Origin: Propionispora vibrioides
Lineage (GTDB): Bacteria > Bacillota > Negativicutes > Propionisporales > Propionisporaceae
Direction: 5' to 3'
DNA: 33,174 nucleotides
Assembly (NCBI RefSeq): GCF_900110485.1
Contig: NZ_FODY01000036.1
Coordinates: 1 to 33,174 of the forward strand
Both the position numbers and the translations under genes were made by a program. The notes beneath the pieces are model-generated. The model had not been told where the DNA came from, ran no database searches, and saw nothing but the letters and a program-made list of their open reading frames with translations. Shown here in pieces: positions 16,906-24,369 of the stretch; the first letter of the stretch is position 1, and each line of letters begins with the position of its first letter.

Positions 16906-16943
16906 AAAAAAACCTCCTAAGAATTGTTAGGAAGTTTTTTTTT
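16906..16943. terminator. Bidirectional terminator between convergent genes
   Basis: AACCTCCTAA (16911-16920) pairs with TTAGGAAGTT (16927-16936) with one mismatch. A run of nine T follows on the plus strand and a run of A precedes it, so it can serve both the DUF2935 gene and the minus-strand beta-propeller gene. Confidence 0.85.
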
Positions 16944-16967
16944 GCTCGCATTGCTTGGCGTGCAGTT

Positions 16968-17939
16968 TTACTGAGTGTCCGACGCTAGTACGGCAATATA
17001 GCCAAGAAATTCGCGCTGCATGTCGGTGATGGACAATAGTCTGCCGTTTACCAGGTCGATCAAACTTAAGTCGGCGAACATGTGGCTGGAAGCGATAGCA
17101 AAATCACCGCCAGGCAGCAGATGCAGGCAGGAGATAGAACGGCCGACTGGAATGCGGCCGGTGACGGTTGCTGTAGGGATGTCGATGATCGTGATGGAGG
17201 CGCTTTCCTCATTAACAATGTAGGCGGTGTGTCCGTCGGGCGAAAAAGCGGCATGGGAAGGATAAGCGCAGGGAATGCTGCTGCTTTGGCAGTTGCAATA
17301 GAGGATGGTCGCGGTAGCTTCGATCTCCGGTGTTTCCGTTCCTCTGCTCATGAGAAATATTCCTTCGCCGGAGGCGCTTTCCGAAGTAAAGGGAATGATG
17401 AAATGGCCGTGGGCATCCAGTGTCAGATTGGTCGGTATGCCGGGAATGGTTTGCTCATAAAGGAGCTGTCCCTGATGATCGAAAGCGGCGAAGCTGCCGC
17501 CGCCGGGATGCTCCCAGATGCTATACAGCGTGTTATCATCAGCCTGAATACCGACACAGTAGGTCTCCGGTGAACCGGGAGCGCCGCAGGGCGTAACCGA
17601 CAGGGAGACCAGGTCAAGCCGATGCAGGGAGCCCTCGGCAGTTGCGACAAAAGCCGACTGTCCGTCAGGCGATAGGGAGAATTGGCTGGGCGAGGGAATG
17701 GCCAACGGCAGGCGATATAATGCCTGCTGGCGGAGATTGGCTGCCAGCAGTACGCCTTCTCCATTGGCGTCGGCCGGTATGTAAGCTTTGCTGCCATCGG
17801 CCGTTACCGCCAGATCGATGGGCGATAGGTCGGTAGAATAGGGCAGTTCACTCATGATTTGCCCAGTGCCGCCATTGATTAACAGCAGGGAATGGGCCAA
17901 CGCATCCATTGCCAGCAACTGATAGGATATCCCTTCCAT
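16968..17939 (-). CDS. YVTN/YncE-like beta-propeller protein
   Basis: A 323-residue protein built of repeated blades of about 40-45 residues, each containing a version of SPDG-x-AYV or TADGSKAYI: LAVTADGSKAYI near 45, FSLSPDGQSAFV near 88, AAFSPDGHTAYIVNE near 228, and LLPGGDFAIAS near 275. This is the YVTN/surface-layer type propeller. No signal peptide or membrane segment is visible, so it is probably cytoplasmic, unlike many relatives. A NCQSSSIPC pair of cysteines lies near 213. Such proteins usually act as binding scaffolds; the partner is unknown. Start ATG 17939 with GAGGTGA upstream on the minus strand. It is divergent from the FtsW/RodA gene. Confidence 0.75.
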   Translation of the reverse strand: MEGISYQLLAMDALAHSLLLINGGTGQIMSELPYSTDLSPIDLAVTADGSKAYIPADANGEGVLLAANLRQQALYRLPLAIPSPSQFSLSPDGQSAFVATAEGSLHRLDLVSLSVTPCGAPGSPETYCVGIQADDNTLYSIWEHPGGGSFAAFDHQGQLLYEQTIPGIPTNLTLDAHGHFIIPFTSESASGEGIFLMSRGTETPEIEATATILYCNCQSSSIPCAYPSHAAFSPDGHTAYIVNEESASITIIDIPTATVTGRIPVGRSISCLHLLPGGDFAIASSHMFADLSLIDLVNGRLLSITDMQREFLGYIAVLASDTQ

Positions 17940-18029
17940 AATACTTCACCTCACATGATGATACCGGATGGTTAGTGCTAAATCCGCTTGTCGGCATGAT
18001 ATCTTATGCAGGGCGGGGCAATTTGGTTA

Positions 18030-18059
18030 TTGGGCTGGAGACAAATTTTCTGATATAAT
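18030..18059 (+). promoter_or_regulatory. Promoter of the FtsW/RodA gene
   Basis: TTGGGC (18030-18035), an 18-bp spacer and TATAAT (18054-18059), 28 nt before the ATG. The predicted transcription start leaves a leader of about 22 nt. Confidence 0.65.
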
Positions 18060-18087
18060 GAAAGAAAGTAGATACGGAGGCTTTGCT

Positions 18088-19278
18088 ATGCTGAAAATTC
18101 CCAGAATATGGACAGGACCGGCCGAAGCGGTATTATATATTACTTTTATTTTATTTATCATTGGTACGGTTAATGTATTCAGTGCCAGCTTTGTTTTGGC
18201 GGGACAACTGCTGGACGACAGCTATTTTTTTCTTAAACGTCATCTGATCAGCTTTGCGATTGGCATGGTCGGTTTGATTATCGCTACGAGGCCGGATTAC
18301 CGAAAGCTAAACCGGCTGTCGGGGCTTTTGGCTGTTATGACGCTGGGTATGTTGATTGCCGTTCATTTTACCGGTGTCGATGCCAACGGGGCCCGGCGCT
18401 GGCTCAATCTGGGGATTAAATTTCAGCCGTCGGAGATTGCCAAACTGGCTTCCATCATTGTGGCGGCCAGTTATTTGGGCCCACGGATCGATCGAAAAAG
18501 AAAAATTTCACTCCTGTCCTTACCAGTCATTTTTATTGGCATCATGGGGGTGTTGATTCTTAAGCAGCCCGATATGGGAACCGCCGTGATCGTAGTTGGC
18601 CTTTGCCTGATCCTCTATGTGCTGGCCGGACTGCCCAAGCAACAGCTTTACCTGCTGTATGGCGGCGGTGCGGCGGTGCTGGCTTACTTTTCCTATGCCG
18701 CTGCCTACCGGATGGACCGGATTACGGCCTGGCTTGATCCCTGGGAGCATCAGCAGGGGATCGGCTACCAGACGGTGCAGTCGCTGCTGGCCATTGGCTC
18801 CGGCGGGCTGTCCGGTACGGGACTGGGGATGGGAGCCAGTAAGTTTTATTACCTGCCCGAATCGCATACCGACTTTGCTTTTGCGGTACTTTGCCAGGAA
18901 TGGGGATTTTTTGGGGCCTTGCTGGTTTTGGTACTGATGGGGCTACTAGCCTGTTATGGTGGACAGATTGCCCGGCGTACCCCGGACGGCTTTGGAAAAA
19001 TCCTGGCCATTGGTGTCACCCTGCTGGTAGCCGGCCAGGCAGTAATCAATATCGGTATGGTGTCGGGTTTGCTGCCGGTAGTCGGTGTACCTCTGCCATT
19101 TATTAGCTTTGGCGGCACGTCTCTGATTGTTAATCTGGTGGCTATGGGCATTTTAATTAATATCGGCCGACGATCGGCACGGTCGGCTGTGCCGATGGAT
19201 GAGCTTTCCGAGCCAGAGCCGTCGGAAAAACCGGAAAAAAGATTAAAGCTGGTGCAACGGCTAAAAGATCGCCGCTAG
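18088..19278 (+). CDS. FtsW/RodA/SpoVE family peptidoglycan glycosyltransferase
   Basis: A 396-residue membrane protein of the SEDS family, which polymerises lipid II into glycan strands together with a class B penicillin-binding protein. About ten membrane segments are visible. Diagnostic motifs are GARRWLNLGIKFQPSEIAKL near residue 98, KQPDMGTAV near 155, YLPESHTDFAFAVLCQEWGF near 255, and GMVSGLLPVVGVPLPFISFGGTSL near 318. The C-terminal tail is charged and cytoplasmic. Longer in-frame starts exist upstream, but GGAGG sits 7 nt before ATG 18088. The gene is outside any division cluster, so I cannot tell FtsW, RodA and SpoVE roles apart; FtsW-like is the closest by motif. Confidence 0.88.
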   Translation: MLKIPRIWTGPAEAVLYITFILFIIGTVNVFSASFVLAGQLLDDSYFFLKRHLISFAIGMVGLIIATRPDYRKLNRLSGLLAVMTLGMLIAVHFTGVDANGARRWLNLGIKFQPSEIAKLASIIVAASYLGPRIDRKRKISLLSLPVIFIGIMGVLILKQPDMGTAVIVVGLCLILYVLAGLPKQQLYLLYGGGAAVLAYFSYAAAYRMDRITAWLDPWEHQQGIGYQTVQSLLAIGSGGLSGTGLGMGASKFYYLPESHTDFAFAVLCQEWGFFGALLVLVLMGLLACYGGQIARRTPDGFGKILAIGVTLLVAGQAVINIGMVSGLLPVVGVPLPFISFGGTSLIVNLVAMGILINIGRRSARSAVPMDELSEPEPSEKPEKRLKLVQRLKDRR

Positions 19279-19291
19279 AAAGCTTGCTATA

Positions 19292-19325
19292 AATCCCCGG
19301 CTGCCTCAGGCAGCCGGGGATTTTG
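19292..19325 (+). terminator. Terminator after FtsW/RodA gene
   Basis: AATCCCCGGCTGCC (19292-19305) pairs perfectly with GGCAGCCGGGGATT (19309-19322) around TCA, followed by T residues. Confidence 0.93.
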
Positions 19326-19396
19326 ATTAAAAGAAGCAAGAACCGGTAATACTGTTACTAGCTATTGTTTGTTACGGGATCCGGGAGGTGGCGGTT

Positions 19397-19672
19397 GTGG
19401 TATGGGTAATCCGAGTTGGTGCATACTTATTTAGTGGCTTGACAATATGGCAGTTTATGCAAAGCAATACGACCGGCGGCGGGCCGGTACATCGTCCTTT
19501 GGCGATTGATCAGGCGCATGCTATGATCCTCGGGGTGTGTGCCGGAGTCAGCAATTATACCGGAGTGGATGTGTCGCTTATCCGGCTTGTGTGGGTGCTG
19601 GCCGGGCTATACCGTGGGGCCGGTGTCGTACTATACATTCTGGCCTTTTTCATTATGCCGCTGGCCAGTTAA
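19397..19672 (+). CDS. PspC-domain small membrane protein
   Basis: A 91-residue protein. The N-terminus has one hydrophobic segment (VGAYLFSGLTIWQF). The C-terminal 50 residues form a PspC domain: a short helix, then GVCAGVSNYTGVDVSLIRLVWVLAG, and a final membrane segment VVLYILAFFIMPLAS. PspC domains occur in envelope-stress proteins and in small proteins of uncertain role. In-frame GTG codons occur at 19388 and 19397; GGAGGTG at 19385-19391 fits only the second. It lies between two strong terminators and so is its own unit. Confidence 0.8.
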   Translation: MVWVIRVGAYLFSGLTIWQFMQSNTTGGGPVHRPLAIDQAHAMILGVCAGVSNYTGVDVSLIRLVWVLAGLYRGAGVVLYILAFFIMPLAS

Positions 19673-19693
19673 CCCAGGAATAAAAAAACGATT

Positions 19694-19728
19694 ACCGGCT
19701 CTGTCTTATTGGCAGAGCCGGTTTTTTT
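19694..19728 (+). terminator. Terminator after PspC gene
   Basis: ACCGGCTCTG (19694-19703) pairs with CAGAGCCGGT (19713-19722), followed by seven T. Confidence 0.92.
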
Positions 19729-19739
19729 GTGACATTTGG

Positions 19740-19764
19740 ATAACCGTATACATAACATATACTA
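19740..19764 (+). promoter_or_regulatory. Candidate sporulation promoter of cotJ operon
   Basis: CATATACTA at 19756-19764 fits the sigma-K -10 pattern CATA-N3-TA and is close to the sigma-E -10. ATA at 19740-19742 is a possible -35 core at 13 bp. The cotJ operon of Bacillus is under a mother-cell sigma factor, which makes this reasonable. Weak on sequence alone. Confidence 0.35.
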
Positions 19765-19789
19765 GGGTTAGTTGAGAGGAGGATAAAGC

Positions 19790-20014
19790 GTGGAACGGAG
19801 ACCGAAGAAAACCTATATGTCACCCGATACTGATGATTGTACCTATGACGAAGAATATATGGAAGGAACGATTTGTCCGGCAGACATGGGGATGCGGCTG
19901 GCTCATTCGTACGTGCCTTGGCAATTTTACAAACAGGCCTTTAATCCCCAGGAGGCGCTTGCTAAAGGAACATTATTTCCCGAGCTATATGGCGTTTATA
20001 AAATACCCCGCTAG
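19790..20014 (+). CDS. cotJA: Spore coat-associated protein CotJA
   Basis: A 74-residue coat protein of the mother-cell-made CotJ set. The family core LAHSYVPWQFYKQAFNPQEALAKGTLFPELYGVY occupies residues 38-71, written here only to show its order: the VPWQ motif, a helix, then GTLFPELY. The N-terminus is charged. The start is GTG 19790 with GAGGAGG upstream. The stop codon TAG is the outer end of the palindromic element that separates it from cotJB, where the genes are normally nearly contiguous. Confidence 0.92.
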   Translation: MERRPKKTYMSPDTDDCTYDEEYMEGTICPADMGMRLAHSYVPWQFYKQAFNPQEALAKGTLFPELYGVYKIPR

Positions 20015-20175
20015 TAGCTTGTCAGTCCTAAAACGGTAGAATAATGACGAGGCTATTTTTTCGTAAGGCAAGGCGGCGGAAGGAGGCATACCCGGGGAGT
20101 ATGCGGACGACGATGATGCAGGCTTGCGGCAAATGGACCGACAGTATTCACTGAATTAGGATTGATAAGGTGCTA
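20012..20175. repeat. Long palindromic element (family P), copy inside cotJ operon
   Basis: TAGTAGCTTGTCAGTCCTA (20012-20030) pairs with TAGGATTGATAAGGTGCTA (20157-20175) at 18 of 19 positions, three of them G-U. Inner arms GGCTATTTTTTCGTAAGGC and GCTTGCGGCAAATGGACC pair, and the tip GCATACCC...GGGAGTATGC forms a hairpin. It has the same architecture as 4698-4859, with sequence changes that keep pairing. The first three bases are the cotJA stop codon. Confidence 0.8.
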
Positions 20176-20199
20176 AGTGGGTAAGAGGAGGTGCATACC

Positions 20200-20457
20200 G
20201 TGGACTGTGAGAAACAGGCGGCAAGGCTGAAAAGGATTCAGGAGATGGAATTTGTAGCGGTCGAGCTTAATTTATATCTGGATACCCATCCCTGTGATGA
20301 GGAGGCCATTAATGACTATAACTGTGCCGTGCAGGCCCTGCGGAAACTGGTGGAGGACTATGAAGAAGAATACGGGCCGTTGATTCATTTTGGCATGGGC
20401 GGCTACAGCGGTGAACCATGGCAATGGTCGCAAGGACCCTGGCCATGGCAGCTATAA
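20200..20457 (+). CDS. cotJB: Spore coat protein CotJB
   Basis: An 85-residue protein with the CotJB features: an N-terminal alpha-helical part (LKRIQEMEFVAVELNLYLDTHPCDEEAI, residues about 9-36), then NDYNCAVQALRKLVEDYEEEYGPL, and a short tail rich in Gly, Trp and Pro (GEPWQWSQGPWPWQL). It forms the coat-associated complex with CotJA and CotJC. GTG codons at 20191 and 20200 are both in frame; GAGGAGGTG at 20185-20192 suits 20200. It follows the palindromic element and is 24 nt upstream of cotJC. Confidence 0.9.
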   Translation: MDCEKQAARLKRIQEMEFVAVELNLYLDTHPCDEEAINDYNCAVQALRKLVEDYEEEYGPLIHFGMGGYSGEPWQWSQGPWPWQL

Positions 20458-20481
20458 GGGAAAAGGAGGAATGTCAGCATC

Positions 20482-21126
20482 ATGTGGCTATATGAAAAAA
20501 AACTGCAGCACCCGGTAAGAGTAAGCCGGCCGGATGTAAAGTTCGCCAAAATGGTCATTACCCAGTACGGCGGTCCGGATGGTGAATTATCGGCGTCGCT
20601 GCGTTACCTTAATCAACGCTACAGCATGCCCACCGATATGGCCCGAGCTGTACTTACGGATATCGGAACCGAGGAACTAGCCCATATGGAAATGATTGCC
20701 GCACTGGTCTATAAACTGACTGAGTGCGCGTCTTGCAAGGATTACAAGGAAGCCGGCTGGGAAGGGCAATTCGTGCAACATGACGGCGGGCTGTTCTGGG
20801 CCGATGCCAACGGCGTACCCTGGTCGGCAAAATATATCGCCTGTCTGGGCGATCCCATTACCGACCTGACGGAAAATATGGCGGCGGAACAAAAGGCCCG
20901 TGCTACCTATGAACATCTGATTGCCTGTACCGATGATCCCTGTGTAAAAGATACGCTGCGTTTTTTGTGGCAGCGGGAAGTCGTTCACTTCCAGCGATTC
21001 GGCGAGGCTCTGAATGTTGTACAGGACTGGATGTGCCAAAGCAAGCATATCTGGACCGGCCATGAGATTAAACGGGAGGATGAAGAACAACCGGCGGGGG
21101 AAGACAAAACGAGTGACAGCCCCTGA
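20482..21126 (+). CDS. cotJC: CotJC, manganese-catalase family spore coat protein
   Basis: A 214-residue protein of the manganese catalase fold. Candidate metal ligands follow the family order: Glu in DGELSASLRYLNQRY (about residue 35), Glu and His in GTEELAHMEMIA (about 65-69), Glu in NMAAEQKARATYEHL, and Glu and His in LWQREVVHFQRFGEAL. It may dispose of hydrogen peroxide at the spore surface, but most CotJC proteins have not been assayed. The C-terminal 30 residues are hydrophilic. AAGGAGGA precedes the ATG. It is the last gene of the operon. Confidence 0.92.
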   Translation: MWLYEKKLQHPVRVSRPDVKFAKMVITQYGGPDGELSASLRYLNQRYSMPTDMARAVLTDIGTEELAHMEMIAALVYKLTECASCKDYKEAGWEGQFVQHDGGLFWADANGVPWSAKYIACLGDPITDLTENMAAEQKARATYEHLIACTDDPCVKDTLRFLWQREVVHFQRFGEALNVVQDWMCQSKHIWTGHEIKREDEEQPAGEDKTSDSP

Positions 21127-21137
21127 CCGGATAAATA

Positions 21138-21174
21138 AAAGGAGCAGTCTTGCGGTATGGCAGACTGCTCCTTT
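21138..21174. terminator. Bidirectional terminator between cotJC and symporter gene
   Basis: AAAGGAGCAGTCT (21138-21150) pairs perfectly with AGACTGCTCCTTT (21162-21174). It lies between two convergent genes and touches the stop codon of the minus-strand symporter. Confidence 0.88.
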
Positions 21175-21175
21175 G

Positions 21176-22609
21176 TTACGGGCTTGTTTCTTTGGAATCC
21201 TTGGCGGGAAAGAGAACCATCATGCCCAGCATGACAAGCATGGTGGCGACAAGAGCGGTCGATTGGGCGTTTAAAAAACCAAGGCCCTTACCGCCGTAAC
21301 CAAATTGCAGGACGGCGGTAATAACGATGCCTGTCATAGCGGTGAGGAAGGCGGCTGTCGGGCTTGGCCGCCGGGAAAACAGGCCAAATAGGAGTGGCGC
21401 GGTCAGCGAGACCGACATGAGAGAATAAAAGATGGACAAGGCCGCGATGATATTAGGTAGGACGATGGCTAAAAGCACACCGATCAGGCCGGCTACGGCG
21501 GTGACCGCCCGATTGATGCGCAGCAGTTTTGCGTCCGCGATGGAAGGGTTAACAAAGGTTTTGTAGAGGTCTTTGGTAAAGGCGGTGGTGATCATATAGA
21601 GCACTGCATCGGCGGCACTGATCTCCGCCGAGAAGATGGCAGCTAAGGCCAGCGCCGAAGTCCAGAAGGGCATGCATTCTTTCATGACGGTAGGCAGTGC
21701 CAGATCACGCTCGGTAAGCTGCGGCAGCGTCACAAAAGCCGCCATACCGAGGATGACCGGAACCAGGGCAAAGACCAACATGACCAGACCGCACAAGAAG
21801 GTACTGCGGATGACTGTTTTTTCGTCTTTGGCACTATAGACTTTCCCGATCAGGGCCGGTGAAATAAAAAAGGAAGGCGTCAGCATCAGGAAAAAACCAA
21901 CCAGGGAAGTGATGCCGATGCCGTCAAAACTGAAATAGGAGGCAGTCTGGGCCGCATTGCCCAAATGGGCGGCCACCTTATCCTGCAGGCCGCCCCAGCC
22001 GCCTACCGCCTGCAGGACAAAGGGCAGGGCGATAGTAAAGCCGAGAAATTTAACGCAGACCTGAATGATATTGACATAGGCGGCCGACAGCAGACCGCCG
22101 GCGCCGAAATATAGTACAACCACCAAGGCACCACTGATAATACCGGCTGCTTTAGACATGCCGGCTACCGCCGACAGAATCCAGGCGATGCCCATCAACT
22201 GTCCGGCAAAAATAGCGATGCTGCCGATGGCCATCAACAGAGAAATTAAACCGCGAAAACCGGAACCGTAGCGGTAGTCCAGATAATCACCCAATGTATA
22301 TAGGTTGTGCTTGACGGCTTTACGCCAGATCGCCGGGCCAACCCAGAAGGCCAGAATCATGGTGCCGATGGCGGAGGCGATAATCCACCAGGCCGCCGAG
22401 ATACCTGTTGTATAGCCAAGTCCGGCGATGCCGACGGTGGAGCCGGCGCCGATATTGGGGGCAATCAGGGTGGCAAATAGTAAACCGGCACCAAATTTGC
22501 GATTGCCGACAAAAAAGTCATTAGTGTTCTTTACCCGGTTTTTTAGCAAAAAGCCAATAGCAATTAAAAATAAGGCATAACCAAAAATAATCCAGACATA
22601 TCCGTTCAT
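21176..22609 (-). CDS. Sodium:solute symporter (SSS) family transporter
   Basis: A 477-residue membrane protein with about thirteen hydrophobic segments, the usual number for the sodium/solute symporter family. Motifs include NRKFGAGLLFATLIAPNIGAGSTVGIAGLGY split over the first three segments (residues 35-67), YTLGDYLDYRYGSGFRG near 113, and the sodium-site helix AAIFSAEISAADAVLYM near 325. The substrate is not recognisable; small organic acids, amino acids or pantothenate are all known for the family. The frame is open from GTG 22633, but GGGGGAG precedes ATG 22609, so I start there. It is alone on the minus strand. Confidence 0.88.
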   Translation of the reverse strand: MNGYVWIIFGYALFLIAIGFLLKNRVKNTNDFFVGNRKFGAGLLFATLIAPNIGAGSTVGIAGLGYTTGISAAWWIIASAIGTMILAFWVGPAIWRKAVKHNLYTLGDYLDYRYGSGFRGLISLLMAIGSIAIFAGQLMGIAWILSAVAGMSKAAGIISGALVVVLYFGAGGLLSAAYVNIIQVCVKFLGFTIALPFVLQAVGGWGGLQDKVAAHLGNAAQTASYFSFDGIGITSLVGFFLMLTPSFFISPALIGKVYSAKDEKTVIRSTFLCGLVMLVFALVPVILGMAAFVTLPQLTERDLALPTVMKECMPFWTSALALAAIFSAEISAADAVLYMITTAFTKDLYKTFVNPSIADAKLLRINRAVTAVAGLIGVLLAIVLPNIIAALSIFYSLMSVSLTAPLLFGLFSRRPSPTAAFLTAMTGIVITAVLQFGYGGKGLGFLNAQSTALVATMLVMLGMMVLFPAKDSKETSP

Positions 22610-22893
22610 TAACACAGCTCCCCCGAATCTCACCAGCCAATAGGCTGACTGTTGTCCATCTGATTTGGAATATATTCATTTTAGAGTATCGACCGGTATT
22701 TTTCCAGTAAAAAATTCTACAGGCGAGAGTGCTGTGGTCCATCAACGCTCAAGATACAATTCCCTTACAGATCCTTTTCCGCAAGGCTTTGTTGTCATTG
22801 CCTGGTGAAAAAACTTCCTGAACTTAATTTGCACTTTTAAAATTGAGCGGACCGCCAGCGAGATCAGAGGGGAAAATTAAATTAAAATTGATA
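22610..22893. other. Intergenic region between symporter and amt
   Basis: About 280 bp without a gene. It must hold the minus-strand promoter of the symporter; TAAAAT-like sequence is visible on that strand near 22680 but I see no good -35. AT-rich sequence leads into the amt promoter at 22894. Nothing else is recognisable. Confidence 0.5.
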
Positions 22894-22922
22894 TTGACAG
22901 TACCGTGAAAAATGTCTAAAAT
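22894..22922 (+). promoter_or_regulatory. Promoter of amt
   Basis: TTGACA (22894-22899), a 17-bp spacer and TAAAAT (22917-22922): a near-consensus housekeeping promoter. The start of transcription would be near 22929, leaving a 90-nt leader. Confidence 0.8.
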
Positions 22923-22950
22923 GATGTAGTAAAATTAACATAACGAAAAT

Positions 22951-22999
22951 GAGGCAATGAAGCCTTCGCTATATGCGAGGGCTTTTTCTGTTTTTTTTT
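22951..22999 (+). promoter_or_regulatory. Leader attenuator of amt with ANTAR-like hexaloop hairpin
   Basis: Two mutually exclusive hairpins are visible. The first pairs GAGGC (22951-22955) with GCCTT (22962-22966) around the six-base loop AATGAA, which has A at position 1 and G at position 4, the signature of ANTAR antiterminator targets. The second pairs GCCTTCGC (22962-22969) with GCGAGGGC (22975-22982) and is followed by TTTTTCTG and a long T run, so it is an intrinsic terminator 20 nt before the amt start codon. The first hairpin uses the left arm of the terminator. An AACGAA just upstream (22942-22947) could be a second loop, but its stem is weak. Confidence 0.7.
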
Positions 23000-23019
23000 A
23001 AGTTTAAGGAGGTTGTCGG

Positions 23020-24294
23020 ATGGAGCAGGTAATGGCAATCAGTGCGGGAGACACAACGTTTGTATTAGTTTCGGCGGCATTGGTCATGTTTATGATCCCC
23101 GGGGTGGCTTTTTTTTATGGCGGCATGGTGGGACAGAAAAATGTATTGAACACACTGACCCAGGTATTGGTTGTGCTGGCCATTGTATCAATAGAGTGGG
23201 TTGTGTTTGGCTACAGTTTATCCTTCGGACCGGATCATGGCGGGTTGATCGGCGATATGAGCATGCTGGGGCTGCAAGGGGTAGGGCCTGCCGGCAATGC
23301 CGATTATGCTCCGACTATTCCGCATTTGGTATTTGTTATTTTTCAGATGATGTTTGCCGTGATTACACCGGCGTTGATTTCCGGTTCTGTCGTAGAAAGA
23401 ATGCGGTTTCCCGCGTTTGTTGCCTTCACATTTATCTGGAGTGCTGTGGTGTATAATCCGCTGGCTCACTGGGTTTGGGGCGTAGGTGGCTGGCTGCGGG
23501 AAATGGGGGCGTTGGATTTCGCCGGCGGTACGGTGGTTCATATCAGCTCAGGCATCGCCGGTCTGGTTGCCTGTGTCATGCTGGGCAAGCGCCGTAAGCA
23601 GACCCGGCCGCATCATTTGCCTATGGCCGTGCTGGGAGCCGCTATGCTGTGGTTTGGCTGGTTCGGTTTCAATAGCGGCAGCGCATTGGCGGCCAATGCG
23701 CTGGCGGCTAACGCATTTTTAGTGACCCATCTTTCGGCGGCAGCCGGGGCGGCAGCCTGGCTTGTCGTGGAATGTCTGCATGAGGGAAAACCCTCGCTGC
23801 TTGGCCTGATCAGTGGCGCGGTGGCCGGTTTGGTTGCCATTACGCCGGCGGCCGGTTTTGTCACGGCCATGTCTTCGATTATTATCGGACTGTTGTCCGG
23901 CGGTATTTGTTATTTTTCCGTTACGATTATGAAGGGCCGCCTGGGCTATGACGATTCGCTGGACGCTTTTGGCATTCACGGGGTCGGCGGTATCTGGGGT
24001 GCGGTGGCTACCGGATTGTTTGCCACAACATCGGTCAACAGTGCCGGGGCCGACGGCTTATTCTACGGTAACGCCGCCCTGCTGGTACCGCAGCTTGTAG
24101 GTGTGCTGGCTGCCTGCGCTTTCAGCGGCATAGCAACCTATGTCATCATGAAGCTGTTAGGCGCTGTCATGGCCATCCGTACAGAGGCGGCAGTCGAAAG
24201 CACGGGCCTTGATATCAGCGAACACGGGCAGGAAGCGTATGAACTGACGCTGGCTACGGCGTTGCCTCTGCCCAAAGAGAAGTTTTTGGTCTAG
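23020..24294 (+). CDS. amt: Ammonium transporter, Amt family
   Basis: A 424-residue membrane protein with eleven expected segments that conducts ammonium or ammonia into the cell under nitrogen limitation. Family motifs are visible: MIPGVAFFYGGMVGQKN near residue 26, NPLAHWVWGVGGWL near 146, DFAGGTVVHISSGIAGL near 166 with the first pore histidine, GWFGFNSGSALAANALAANAF near 210, and DAFGIHGVGGIWGAVATGLFA near 310 with the second. There is no neighbouring PII (glnK/glnB) gene, which is unusual. AAGGAGG precedes the ATG. Expression is probably controlled by the leader terminator. Confidence 0.95.
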   Translation: MEQVMAISAGDTTFVLVSAALVMFMIPGVAFFYGGMVGQKNVLNTLTQVLVVLAIVSIEWVVFGYSLSFGPDHGGLIGDMSMLGLQGVGPAGNADYAPTIPHLVFVIFQMMFAVITPALISGSVVERMRFPAFVAFTFIWSAVVYNPLAHWVWGVGGWLREMGALDFAGGTVVHISSGIAGLVACVMLGKRRKQTRPHHLPMAVLGAAMLWFGWFGFNSGSALAANALAANAFLVTHLSAAAGAAAWLVVECLHEGKPSLLGLISGAVAGLVAITPAAGFVTAMSSIIIGLLSGGICYFSVTIMKGRLGYDDSLDAFGIHGVGGIWGAVATGLFATTSVNSAGADGLFYGNAALLVPQLVGVLAACAFSGIATYVIMKLLGAVMAIRTEAAVESTGLDISEHGQEAYELTLATALPLPKEKFLV

Positions 24295-24314
24295 GGGTTT
24301 TAGATAGAAACAAT

Positions 24315-24359
24315 AGAAATACCTGCTTTTAAGCCTCGCGCTTAAAAGCAGGTATTTCT
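24315..24359. terminator. Bidirectional terminator between amt and MFS gene
   Basis: AGAAATACCTGCTTTTAAGC (24315-24334) pairs with its exact complement at 24340-24359 around CTCGC, a perfect 20-bp stem between two convergent genes. Confidence 0.9.
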
Positions 24360-24369
24360 TATGGCGTTA

